Shown here piece by piece: positions 1 to 6,997 of a stretch of 7,184 nt of DNA. How positions within the stretch are numbered: position 1 is the first letter of the stretch; each line of letters opens with the position of its first letter. The notes beneath the pieces were generated by a model, which saw only the letters and a list, made by a program, of their open reading frames with translations, made no database searches and was not told the DNA's origin. The stretch is from Lachnospiraceae bacterium. GTDB taxonomy: Bacteria > Bacillota_A > Clostridia > Lachnospirales > Lachnospiraceae. The stretch lies in the NCBI GenBank assembly GCA_009774655.1, contig VSOD01000217.1, positions 1 through 7,184 on the forward strand, in the 5' to 3' direction. The translations under genes and the position numbers were made by a program.

Positions 1-187
1 AATCTTGCGTTTTATTTTACAACTTTAAATTCCATTCTGTTGCTATATCTACCATATCAGTGAAAACACTATACGTATGACGCAGGCCACTTTAAATTCC
101 ATTCTGTTGCTATATCTACTCTTCCCCGGCGGCTTCCAGTTCTTTGTATTCTTCCTCCTTTAAATTCCATTCTGTTGCTATATCTAC
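1..187 (-). CRISPR. Leader-proximal end of a type I-B CRISPR array (3 repeats, 2 full spacers)
   Basis: Three identical 30-bp repeats lie at 23-52, 90-119 and 158-187. On the minus strand each begins GTAGATAT and ends ATTTAAAG. Spacers are 53-89 (37 bp) and 120-157 (38 bp); positions 1-22 are part of a third spacer, so the array continues past the left edge. Repeat length, weak internal symmetry and the AATTTAAAG-like 3' end fit type I-B repeats, which often end in ATTGAAAC-like sequence. That end would supply the 8-nt crRNA 5' handle, so the crRNA strand is taken as minus, the same as the cas genes, with the leader to the right of 187. All three repeats are perfect copies, so repeat decay cannot be used to confirm orientation. 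The neighbouring cas6-8-7-5-3 genes support the I-B assignment. Confidence 0.96.
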
Positions 188-257
188 CCGTCACAAAAAA
201 CACCGCATAAATCCACCATCTCCCCTTCCTATTTTGTCTACCCATCTTATAATTTAG

Positions 258-286
258 ATTTTATAACATTTTTCATCACATAACAA
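258..286 (-). promoter_or_regulatory. Possible array promoter in the leader
   Basis: On the minus strand TTGTTA (281-286) is followed after exactly 17 bp by TAAAAT (258-263). These match the sigma-70/SigA -35 and -10 consensus at 4 of 6 and 5 of 6 positions. Transcription would start near 250, about 60 nt before the first repeat. The region is A+T-rich, so chance matches are easy, and no experimental support is visible. Confidence 0.35.
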
Positions 287-354
287 CATCTTCTTAAAAT
301 CATTCATGCCTTCAAACCGCGTCTAATTCAGGACTTTTTCTTCTCCAATCTCAC

Positions 355-396
355 TTGTCGACCTGCCGTCCTTTTGACACCACTGGAGGTCGACAA
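355..396. repeat. 10-bp perfect dyad with GTCGAC cores in the leader region
   Basis: TTGTCGACCT (355-364) and AGGTCGACAA (387-396) are perfect inverted copies separated by 22 bp. Each arm contains the palindrome GTCGAC. No T-run follows on either strand, so it is not a typical intrinsic terminator. It could be a protein-binding site in the leader, a hairpin at the 3' end of the cas3 mRNA, or a leader element used in spacer acquisition. I associate GTCGAC-containing dyads with leaders of some Firmicute arrays, but that is from memory and unverified. Confidence 0.55.
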
Positions 397-496
397 TAAG
401 TTCAGGCAACACCGAACTCCAACGCACCATCGCTACACCATCCCACCTACGATCGGCACCCAGCACTGTCCTCTCTGTCCATTCCTCTTATGCAAA

Positions 497-2869
497 TCAT
501 ACAAAGATAGGCTCATCAGGAACTGGCTCAAAATGTTTTTCCTGAACCCCCACCCGATCATCATAATAACAATCAATTACTTCTATTTTTGCATACGGTC
601 CAATTTTCAAAGGCCCTTGCCGTCTTACTGCCATCCCTTTACGAATTGCTTTATGATATTTTCCTACAATATGGTCCTGCACAGAAACCGTATACTGCAT
701 GATATGATTACGTTCTTTTATTTTCTGAATAATATCAGTTTTTCTGGAACACATTTTTTCAGCACTTGCTTCGATTTCTTCCCTGTGGAGACTATAGATA
801 TCGTATGGGATAACGTCCCTTGTATAAATGTCATCTCTGACTTTGACATCCTTAATATCCAGCTCATACCAGATGATTTCCTGTAGCTTTTTCATCTGCT
901 CTCTGTACTTTCTCATATAATTAGTGTTCGACAGTCTTTCCATTGTAAAATACTTGTCCAGCATCTCAATTTTGCTGCCCTCCGTCAAACTACCATCCGT
1001 CGAGTTTTCAAGTGTTTCTATAAGTGCCATCTTGGACAATTCAAAAATATCCCTGTCAATAAAAGCAGAACTGTTTCCCGTATATTTCTTCTTTGATGAA
1101 AATGATTCTTCCAGATATTTTTCATCAATTTCGATGTATATATAGCAGTTATAGCCCTCAATCGCCTTCTTCCCTTTTCTGTTTACTCTTCCCAGTCTCT
1201 GCAACAGGGAGGATATATCCTGCAATTCCGTAAAAAGATAATCGAAGTCAATATCAAGGCTTGCCTCCACAAGCGAGGTGCTGATCCAGATTACATTTTC
1301 TTCATGTTCATATCTGCCACATGCACAAATCTCTCTTTCCTTCTTTGCCCTGTCCTGCCGGATAAATTTTGAATGCAACAGATGTACTTTTTCACTGTTC
1401 TCTTCGCCCAACAGTTTACAGATTGTATGATACATTAACTGTGCTTTCTGTATCGTATTACAGATTACCAGTATTTTCCCGCCTTTAGCAGAAGATGCTG
1501 CCTTATGTCCATCGTCAATTTCAGGCAGACTCTCCACAGCGGAACACTGTCTGAATTTCTGTACTACATCTTCTGCATTGATCTTCGCCGGAATCATTTT
1601 TACTTTATGCCTGACCTGCTCTTTATTGCAAAACACGCCATATGTAAACTTACCGACTTCCTTTTCAATCAGATCTTTGACAAAAGGCGCCAGCGTCGCA
1701 GTCGTGATCGCGGCCTTCCCTCCCAATTCTCGAATCATCCTCAGACCGAAAATAAGATCAGCCAGCAGATCGGCCCCATACATCTGAATTTCATCAATTA
1801 CCACTTTTGAATAGGACAACGTCGCAAGTTTCAATTCATATGTCTGATACTTAAAAATAAAATCAAACAACTGATCTATCGTCGATACCGTGATCGGCAT
1901 GGCCAACTGCCTGCTTTGCCTGTTATACTCAATCACATCCATCTCTGTATAATCCGGCTTCTCGTTTGCATAGTTTTCCAGTAATTTGGGAATTGCGTCT
2001 GAATGCAGCAATCCGATCCGCTTTTCAGAGTTGCTCTCATCTCCTTCTAAAATATCCTCTCTGATCCTGTCATACATCTTATTAATAGCCGTTTTTACCG
2101 GAAGCAGAATAAATCCCTTATGATCTCCAATCCAAAGCAGCGCCGCTTCTGTCTTTCCCATACCGGTCTGCCCCACAAGCATGATATCTTCACTTTCGTG
2201 ATTCCGGCAGAACTGTTGCATTTCGTTCAATTCATAATGATTCTTTTGAAAAAAGGATTCCAGCTTATCCGTCAGGAAATCATTCGGATATTCTATCTCT
2301 GTATTGCCGCTTGCAGAATAATCACATTTGTGCAGAAGTCCTTTGACAAGGATCAACTTCTTCCGCAGGTCCTTGTCTGCCTCAATCCGCTTCATGCCCT
2401 TGATCACTTTAAACCCCGGAGTACTGGCACATTTCCATGCAGCAAGCAGCTCTTTAGCCAGACACTGCTTTTCTGTACTCTGCAGGATTTGAAATACATT
2501 TCCATAATCATGATGAAATCCGACCACAAACAGCATTAGATAATATTCCGGAAGCGGTTCTTTGGGAATCAGATACATAGAAAGGATATTATGCGGAATC
2601 TCCCGGTCCGGTTCAAATCGCAGTTTATGGTTCTGTAACCGTTCCTGCATTCTGGGATTCGCTTTTCCCAGATCATGATAGTCACAGGCTCTGCACAACA
2701 ACTCATGGATTTCTTTGCCGATATATTCCATTGTCAATAAGATGTCCGCTCTTTCTTTCAGCGCACGGTTATGTTCTTCTATTGTAATACCGCCACTTTT
2801 CGCATACTGTTTCACCATTTCTTTCCTTTCAAACGCGAACAGATTTTCCTGATTATCAATATCATACAT
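497..2869 (-). CDS. cas3: Cas3 HD nuclease-helicase, type I-B
   Basis: Cas3 is recruited to target-bound Cascade, nicks the displaced strand and degrades DNA while unwinding it with ATP. The protein is 790 residues, the usual full length. The N-terminal HD nuclease domain (about 25-190) shows H33, the HD pair H65-D66 in YHDLGKA, H93, the H119-H120-D121 cluster and D183. The SF2 helicase follows: Walker A GQTGMGKT (233-240), a DEAH-box equivalent reading VVIDEIQ (356-362), TTATL (389-393), motif V around STSLVEASLDID (530-541) and motif VI QRLGRVNR (557-564). The C-terminal part (about 570-790) is the less conserved accessory domain. The ATG at 2867-2869 has AAGGA nine bases upstream. It lies last in the cas gene series and is separated from cas5 by a terminator and a dyad, so it may have its own promoter. 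All catalytic motifs I can identify look intact. The order Cas3-leader, with no cas4-1-2 between, is unusual. Confidence 0.97.
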   Translation of the reverse strand: MYDIDNQENLFAFERKEMVKQYAKSGGITIEEHNRALKERADILLTMEYIGKEIHELLCRACDYHDLGKANPRMQERLQNHKLRFEPDREIPHNILSMYLIPKEPLPEYYLMLFVVGFHHDYGNVFQILQSTEKQCLAKELLAAWKCASTPGFKVIKGMKRIEADKDLRKKLILVKGLLHKCDYSASGNTEIEYPNDFLTDKLESFFQKNHYELNEMQQFCRNHESEDIMLVGQTGMGKTEAALLWIGDHKGFILLPVKTAINKMYDRIREDILEGDESNSEKRIGLLHSDAIPKLLENYANEKPDYTEMDVIEYNRQSRQLAMPITVSTIDQLFDFIFKYQTYELKLATLSYSKVVIDEIQMYGADLLADLIFGLRMIRELGGKAAITTATLAPFVKDLIEKEVGKFTYGVFCNKEQVRHKVKMIPAKINAEDVVQKFRQCSAVESLPEIDDGHKAASSAKGGKILVICNTIQKAQLMYHTICKLLGEENSEKVHLLHSKFIRQDRAKKEREICACGRYEHEENVIWISTSLVEASLDIDFDYLFTELQDISSLLQRLGRVNRKGKKAIEGYNCYIYIEIDEKYLEESFSSKKKYTGNSSAFIDRDIFELSKMALIETLENSTDGSLTEGSKIEMLDKYFTMERLSNTNYMRKYREQMKKLQEIIWYELDIKDVKVRDDIYTRDVIPYDIYSLHREEIEASAEKMCSRKTDIIQKIKERNHIMQYTVSVQDHIVGKYHKAIRKGMAVRRQGPLKIGPYAKIEVIDCYYDDRVGVQEKHFEPVPDEPIFV

Positions 2870-2890
2870 GGTTTAACATCCTTTCTCTGC

Positions 2891-2925
2891 TATAGTAAAC
2901 AACATCAGAAATTTCGTTTACTATA
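2891..2925. promoter_or_regulatory. 10-bp dyad upstream of cas3, possible operator
   Basis: TATAGTAAAC (2891-2900) and GTTTACTATA (2916-2925) are perfect inverted copies with a 15-bp centre, located 22-56 bp upstream of the cas3 ATG. The GTAAAC hexamer occurs a third time at 2981-2986, within the tail of the cas5 terminator. With that terminator just upstream, a cas3-specific promoter controlled by a dimeric repressor is plausible. I could not place a convincing -35/-10 pair here, and the dyad could instead act as an mRNA hairpin near the cas3 start. Confidence 0.5.
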
Positions 2926-2974
2926 ACTTATTGTACACAGCCATATCACCTACCTGCTCCAGGGCCGGCAATAT

Positions 2975-3014
2975 AAAAAAGTAAACAGGCACAATTCTAT
3001 TGCAGAATCGTGCC
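2975..3014 (-). terminator. Intrinsic terminator after cas5
   Basis: Reading the minus strand, an 11-bp stem (3004-3014 paired with 2988-2998, one G:U pair) with a 5-nt loop (2999-3003) starts six bases after the cas5 stop codon. It is followed by TGTTTACTTTTTT, a T-rich tract ending at 2975. This is the standard form of a Rho-independent terminator. It would end, or attenuate, the transcript of cas6-cas8-cas7-cas5 before cas3. Confidence 0.8.
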
Positions 3015-3020
3015 CTTACT

Positions 3021-4121
3021 CTACACAAAATTTACAATATAGTAACTGCCGTCTTCCCTGTAATCCACATAAATCCCATCCTCCTGTGTAAAATCAGCCG
3101 CATGGAATCTGGATACATACAGTACATTCTTTAGCTCAAACTCTCTTTGTCCGTTTTCATTAATTGCATATAATTTCGGCATTGCATATTTCGTCCCGAT
3201 TGCCGGAAAACGCTGATCACGATCTCTCGTAAAGATTTTCTCTTTTCTCACATTTGTAATGTCCACATATGCCGAACAGTCGCAGGACAGTTCCTCCTCA
3301 TATCCTGTGGAAAGCGTAACCCGATCCACACTCTCTATCGTAACAAAATCTTCGCTTCTCCCCAGTGCTGTCATATTATAGCCATTGTGAAAAATATCCT
3401 CCATTGTCTGCCTGTCGTCTGACGTGACATGAATAATAAGGTCAATGTCATATAAAATCTCATACTGCTTGACCGAGGCTGTGACAACCCGAAAACGAGA
3501 ATAGGGAATGGAAAAAGCATTCTGCTCATACTCAGAAAACTCCCTTTCTGTCTTCCTTATCTTATCCTGTATTTCCTCTTCCTCTCTTCTGACAGCTTCG
3601 TATTCCACGGAACGTTTATCCAGCTGTTTCTTACGGCCGGAAAGTTTCTTCTTTTCTGCTTTCAATCTTTCCAGCTCGGGTTTTAATCGTTCGTTCTTCA
3701 TCTGCTGAATTTCTCTTCCCAGCACTTTCAGCTTTTGATATTCTTTCAAAAGCGCCTGATCGATCACCTTAATATCTTCACTTTTTTCAAAACTGCTTCC
3801 CTGCTTTTTGGCCTCTGCGACTTTTACAAAAGCAGTACTGAGCATACTCTCATTGGTCATTTTTACCAGTATGCCTCTGTCATCAAAAGTGGAATTCATA
3901 AAATTCAGATCACGATACAACCGCCTGCCCATAGAAGCATATCTGCCCTGAATGCTGACGTCCATCTTATGGGTACTTGTATACCCGCAGGCTTTATGGA
4001 TTGCTCCGATCACTGTCGAAAATGGCGGCAGCGGATATGTCATCTTGTTCTCATATGTTTCAGGCTTACGATAATTGGCACTGGACTGATGGAGAATAAA
4101 TCTTATTGCATCTTTACTCAT
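3021..4121 (-). CDS. cas5: Cas5, type I-B (Cas5t-like), with a long coiled-coil insertion
   Basis: Cas5 is the RAMP-fold Cascade subunit that caps the crRNA 5' handle and contacts Cas8. The N-terminal core shows the family signature: a basic NYRKPET segment (16-22) followed by TYPLPPFSTVIGAIHKAC (28-45). A second conserved stretch, LGRSEDFVTI, lies at 263-272. The protein is 366 residues, about 100 more than I expect for Cas5t. The excess is a highly charged Lys/Glu/Arg/Gln-rich segment at about 124-200 with no Pro except P148 and no Cys, predicted to be a long alpha-helical coiled coil inserted between the two halves of the RAMP fold. The ATG at 4119-4121 is preceded by GGAGG and AAGGGG in the 35-bp gap after cas7. 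It probably shares a transcript with cas8 and cas7 and is followed by a terminator. Product family is near certain; the role of the insertion is unknown. Confidence 0.95.
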   Translation of the reverse strand: MSKDAIRFILHQSSANYRKPETYENKMTYPLPPFSTVIGAIHKACGYTSTHKMDVSIQGRYASMGRRLYRDLNFMNSTFDDRGILVKMTNESMLSTAFVKVAEAKKQGSSFEKSEDIKVIDQALLKEYQKLKVLGREIQQMKNERLKPELERLKAEKKKLSGRKKQLDKRSVEYEAVRREEEEIQDKIRKTEREFSEYEQNAFSIPYSRFRVVTASVKQYEILYDIDLIIHVTSDDRQTMEDIFHNGYNMTALGRSEDFVTIESVDRVTLSTGYEEELSCDCSAYVDITNVRKEKIFTRDRDQRFPAIGTKYAMPKLYAINENGQREFELKNVLYVSRFHAADFTQEDGIYVDYREDGSYYIVNFV

Positions 4122-4156
4122 CTGCGCCCCTTTTCCTCCGTCCTTAAATAATACTT

Positions 4157-5041
4157 CTACACGCTGTAATATTCCTTCACCTGACTGCGCAGTGTTTCAA
4201 AGAAAGCCGCAACCCCGGTCGGATGCAGTTTCTCAACAATCTCATCTTCATTGTCGAAATTATGGCCACGAAGCAATGCCGAAGAATATCCCTGCTGCAG
4301 TTTCTGAATCAGATCTTCCGACAACACAAGTTTACCTTCTAATACCTTCACAACATTTTCAAAATAATGCGTTTTTCTGTCAGAAAATCCTCCCACAACA
4401 AACACCGGCTCTGCATTATCCAGATTACCTCTTACGATCAGGCTGAGATTCTCTACTGCACTGAGCAGGCTGTTCACTCTCGCTGCCTTCTCTTCTCCCG
4501 TCGCCTCTTCCTCCGTAAAATTAGGATCTCTGCCGATCATATCCAGATCGATCGTTATGCTGTATACACGCAGGGATTTATCATATTCATATTGATAGGG
4601 TATCAGTCCTGCTCTGCCTGCATCCTTCTGCAGGTTCAATCCGTTTGCTCTGGCATAGTTACCGGCCAGATACAGGTTATTATGAAAACGCGTTTCATTC
4701 ACAAATGGCTCACAAGCCACGGCATCCGTTAAATAAAAGGAACTGTTACGTATATAAGTATCCTTTCCAGTTGTCATGTAGCCGCCTTCCAGTGCTCTGT
4801 TATTGGACGCATTTCTCTCTGGAGTTGCCTGTTTTTGTGTAGCACCGTCTACCGTCGTCACAAGGTCGTCATACATGCCGCTCTGTACCATAATCGCATT
4901 TTTCAGACTTTCCCGGCTGCGGATGGCATATACATGCCCCCTTCGGTAAACCTTCTGTACACTCCCGATGTTTCCCAGATTCTCCGAATAATTTGATGTC
5001 ATATTTGCCACAACAGTTAATGTAATTGTCTTCCGATCCAT
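4157..5041 (-). CDS. cas7: Cas7 backbone subunit, Cst2/DevR family, type I-B
   Basis: Cas7 forms the repeated backbone of Cascade, each copy binding six crRNA bases and separating them from the target duplex. The 294-residue length fits the Cst2/DevR group. The N-terminus, TITLTVVANMTSNYSENLGN (5-24), is the first strand of the RRM fold followed by the family's NY..N.GN pattern, and HVYAIRSRESLKNAI (36-50) matches the conserved [Y/F]-x-S-R-x-x-[L/I]-[K/R] region. A loop-rich central part (about 60-150) would form the thumb and RNA-binding surface, and GHNFDNEDEIVEKL (259-272) is near the C-terminus. Start: ATG at 5039-5041 with GGAG and a run of purines just upstream, 24 bp after cas8. Assignment rests on recognised family patterns and gene order; no oddities seen. 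Confidence 0.93.
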   Translation of the reverse strand: MDRKTITLTVVANMTSNYSENLGNIGSVQKVYRRGHVYAIRSRESLKNAIMVQSGMYDDLVTTVDGATQKQATPERNASNNRALEGGYMTTGKDTYIRNSSFYLTDAVACEPFVNETRFHNNLYLAGNYARANGLNLQKDAGRAGLIPYQYEYDKSLRVYSITIDLDMIGRDPNFTEEEATGEEKAARVNSLLSAVENLSLIVRGNLDNAEPVFVVGGFSDRKTHYFENVVKVLEGKLVLSEDLIQKLQQGYSSALLRGHNFDNEDEIVEKLHPTGVAAFFETLRSQVKEYYSV

Positions 5042-5065
5042 AACCCTCTCCCTCTCTGTTTACAG

Positions 5066-6502
5066 CTATTCGTCCTTTGTTTCCTCTTCTGCCTTCTCCC
5101 GCGGATAATCGTTGAAATTATTGACAAAAGTATAGGCTACCTCTTTATTCGCTTCAAAATCTTCAAACAAATCATAGGCAAACGGGAAATACACATCCGT
5201 AAAATTAGACAAACTAAGCAATATTTCCGAAAATCTGTTATGATCGTTAAAGACCAGGGCACTCAATAACTTTGCTCTGTAAGAGTTGATTTTATTCTTC
5301 TGATTTCTGCTCGTCAGAACCTTTACCGCGTTCTCGGCGCCTGCATATGCGCTGCGCATTCCCTTATTCATATTCTCACCTCCGTCATACACCTTCCTGC
5401 GGATCAGAGCATTCAGATCGACGATCCTCCTTATCAATCCGACATAACGTCCACTGCCTTCCTGCACATCTTCTCTGAGTAAAAATTCAATCAACCCATC
5501 CATAAGCTGCAGATTACTGATCGCGTCTGTTACATTCTCCTGTATGGAAACAGTCCTTTCTCCCCTGCGGATCGTCCAACAAAAAATATCGTATTTCTTG
5601 ATCTCCCTGAAAATATCGATACTGTCCTTTCTCAAAAAGAAAGTTTCAAAATAGGGCTTTTCGATATCCTTCTTGATGATCTCCACATCAAAATCAATAA
5701 AGTCCGCCGCATAGATAATATTTTCAAATAATACTTTCCTGATATCCGGGCTTCCCGGCCCGCTCTTCTGCTTCTGCGCCTCGCATTTTTCTCTCAACAT
5801 CTTATTCGTGTGATACAGCTGCTCGATCGAATAATTGTCATTTATAAAAAAGGACTCCCGTCCAATAGAAAATGCAAAGGGAATAAAATCATAATACGCA
5901 CTGTCCGACGATCGAAACAATCTTGTATCATGGCGGTACGAAACGGATTTCCCTTTTTTTGCAAAATCCACATAATATCCCCGCAGCCGGACAGTATCAC
6001 CTGCCGGGTGTTGAAAAACATTTTCATTACAGAAATTCCTGTATAAATTCGTCTTATTCCTGTAAGTTTCCTTCACGATCATACTGCGATTATTCTGTAT
6101 AAGGTCCAGTATGGTCTCTTTGTTCGTACCGTCAAACTTCTGCCTGGCAAAAACCTTCTTCATCACTGTATTTGCAGTCATCTTCTTATTAACAAACTCA
6201 ATCTCTTTCTCCGACCACTCAGATCTGCTCAATACTTCTTCGACACTGCAATGATGCATCTCATCATAAAAATAACTCTCAATAAACTCTGTCAGCCTTT
6301 CCTCCGTGATCTCTTCGGCATTGAATTTGAGAATGTCAAATCCTTCCCTGTATTCCTGTCCAAATCCATAGCCATCTTCATTAAATATTTCAGTACGATT
6401 ATAAGATATGCCTGAAAACTCAAAAAATCTGATCAGTCCGACGATCGCAGCAGAATCTTTCCAGTCATTCGCCTCCAGATGCTCTGTAAACCCTTCCATC
6501 AT
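5066..6502 (-). CDS. cas8b: Cas8 large Cascade subunit, type I-B (Cst1/Cas8b-like)
   Basis: The large subunit of Cascade recognises the PAM and helps recruit Cas3. Identification relies on place (between cas6 and cas7), size (478 residues from the chosen start) and an N-terminal block, DWKDSAAIVGLIRFFEFSGI, that resembles the W-x-x-x-A-x-I-V-G-L-I-R start of Cst1-type Cas8 proteins. A reading frame open to a TTG at 6524-6526 exists, but the ATG at 6500-6502 is preferred because GGGAGGAG lies six bases upstream; the next codon is also ATG. The gene overlaps the end of cas6 by 38 bp, suggesting translational coupling. Many Cst1 proteins carry paired CxxC motifs that bind zinc; none is visible here (Cys residues are single and scattered). 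The C-terminal third looks alpha-helical, as expected for a small-subunit-like domain in I-B Cas8. Cas8 sequences are very divergent, so the exact subfamily is uncertain. Confidence 0.85.
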   Translation of the reverse strand: MMEGFTEHLEANDWKDSAAIVGLIRFFEFSGISYNRTEIFNEDGYGFGQEYREGFDILKFNAEEITEERLTEFIESYFYDEMHHCSVEEVLSRSEWSEKEIEFVNKKMTANTVMKKVFARQKFDGTNKETILDLIQNNRSMIVKETYRNKTNLYRNFCNENVFQHPAGDTVRLRGYYVDFAKKGKSVSYRHDTRLFRSSDSAYYDFIPFAFSIGRESFFINDNYSIEQLYHTNKMLREKCEAQKQKSGPGSPDIRKVLFENIIYAADFIDFDVEIIKKDIEKPYFETFFLRKDSIDIFREIKKYDIFCWTIRRGERTVSIQENVTDAISNLQLMDGLIEFLLREDVQEGSGRYVGLIRRIVDLNALIRRKVYDGGENMNKGMRSAYAGAENAVKVLTSRNQKNKINSYRAKLLSALVFNDHNRFSEILLSLSNFTDVYFPFAYDLFEDFEANKEVAYTFVNNFNDYPREKAEEETKDE

Positions 6503-6980
6503 CCGCCACTCCTCCCTTATATTCAATCATCCCGAAACCCATACTTTTCCTTCCGCAGACTCCATTTAAATAGAAATGCTGCAATAGATAATGCGGAGCG
6601 GCTATCACAAATTCCGCGATTGACGCGTCAATATACACACCATAATGTTTGACCACTATTTTACGGCCTTCCACGGAACATACCCTGATGCTTCTCACAT
6701 CCGGTTCTGAAAACCCGGCCATCCCTGCCTGGTTCTGCAGCGCTTTCTCAAACTGCTCCTGGTATCCCTCATCGGCACAGGTATAATATGTATCTTTGTT
6801 GGTTTCCCTGTTGTGCTCCCTTACTATGACAGAGGAACCCGGCATTGTAGCAAAGCAGGCAGCATTGTCTCTGATCTCATACTGATTCAACTGGATTATA
6901 TTCTTTAAGACGATAAAGTTTTCTTCCTCTGTTGGGTATTTCTTATACTTCTGATTCAGAAATGCAAGCATCAGATACAT
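6465..6980 (-). CDS. cas6: Cas6 C-terminal portion, probably 5'-truncated
   Basis: Cas6 cuts the array transcript within each repeat to release crRNAs. The 171-residue ORF ends with the diagnostic glycine-rich loop, NGVCGRKSMGFGMIEY (139-154), and has the middle-domain pattern FATMPGSSVIV (43-53), equivalent to the F-x-T-L-S-P-I-x-V block of full-length Cas6. By recall, about 130 residues precede that block in Pyrococcus Cas6, against 42 here, so roughly 85 N-terminal residues are missing. That missing RRM holds the catalytic His (His46 in Pyrococcus Cas6). In-frame sequence upstream reaches a stop at 7065-7067 without Cas6-like residues. An AGGA abuts the ATG at 6978-6980; the ATG at 6969-6971, nine bases from it, may be the working start. 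The last 38 bp overlap cas8. Homology stops almost exactly at the ORF start, which suggests a break rather than a short natural form. Likely inactive as a nuclease, perhaps still RNA-binding. Confidence 0.85.
   Translation of the reverse strand: MYLMLAFLNQKYKKYPTEEENFIVLKNIIQLNQYEIRDNAACFATMPGSSVIVREHNRETNKDTYYTCADEGYQEQFEKALQNQAGMAGFSEPDVRSIRVCSVEGRKIVVKHYGVYIDASIAEFVIAAPHYLLQHFYLNGVCGRKSMGFGMIEYKGGVADDGRVYRASGGE
6509..6516 (-). promoter_or_regulatory. Ribosome binding site that sets the cas8 start
   Basis: GGGAGGAG on the minus strand lies inside the 3' end of cas6 and six bases before ATG-ATG at 6497-6502. It favours those ATG codons over the upstream TTG at 6524-6526, which has the site inside its own reading frame. 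Confidence 0.75.
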
Positions 6981-6997
6981 TCCTGTTGTATGCGTGC

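Larger units (their letters stand above)
188..496 (-). promoter_or_regulatory. CRISPR leader and cas3-array intergenic region, no gene seen
   Basis: These 309 bp separate the cas3 stop codon from the first repeat and contain no credible coding sequence on the minus strand. A plus-strand reading frame starting at 374 mostly overlaps cas3 antisense and has no family resemblance, so it is not called. The half next to the array (about 188-310) is A+T-rich, as leaders usually are, and carries a possible promoter. The half next to cas3 (about 355-496) is richer in G+C and contains a dyad at 355-396 and a small 5-bp hairpin at 399-418. Cas4, cas1 and cas2 would usually sit here in a I-B locus; I see no trace of them. 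The leader role is inferred from position and array orientation. Confidence 0.6.

Noticed and set aside
355..396. Intrinsic terminator for cas3
   Set aside because: The dyad has a 22-bp loop and no T-run on either strand, so it does not fit an intrinsic terminator.
188..496. Remnant of cas4, cas1 or cas2
   Set aside because: No cysteine cluster, Cas1 active-site context or Cas2-like start was recognised on the minus strand, and the stretch is too short and repeat-rich to support a remnant.
374..886. Plus-strand 170-codon reading frame
   Set aside because: It lies mostly antisense to the 3' end of cas3, has no ribosome binding site or recognisable family pattern, and has the Phe/His/Ile-rich composition expected of an antisense frame.
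3735..4151. Plus-strand 138-codon reading frame antisense to cas5
   Set aside because: Fully overlaps the conserved N-terminal half of cas5 and has no independent sign of coding.
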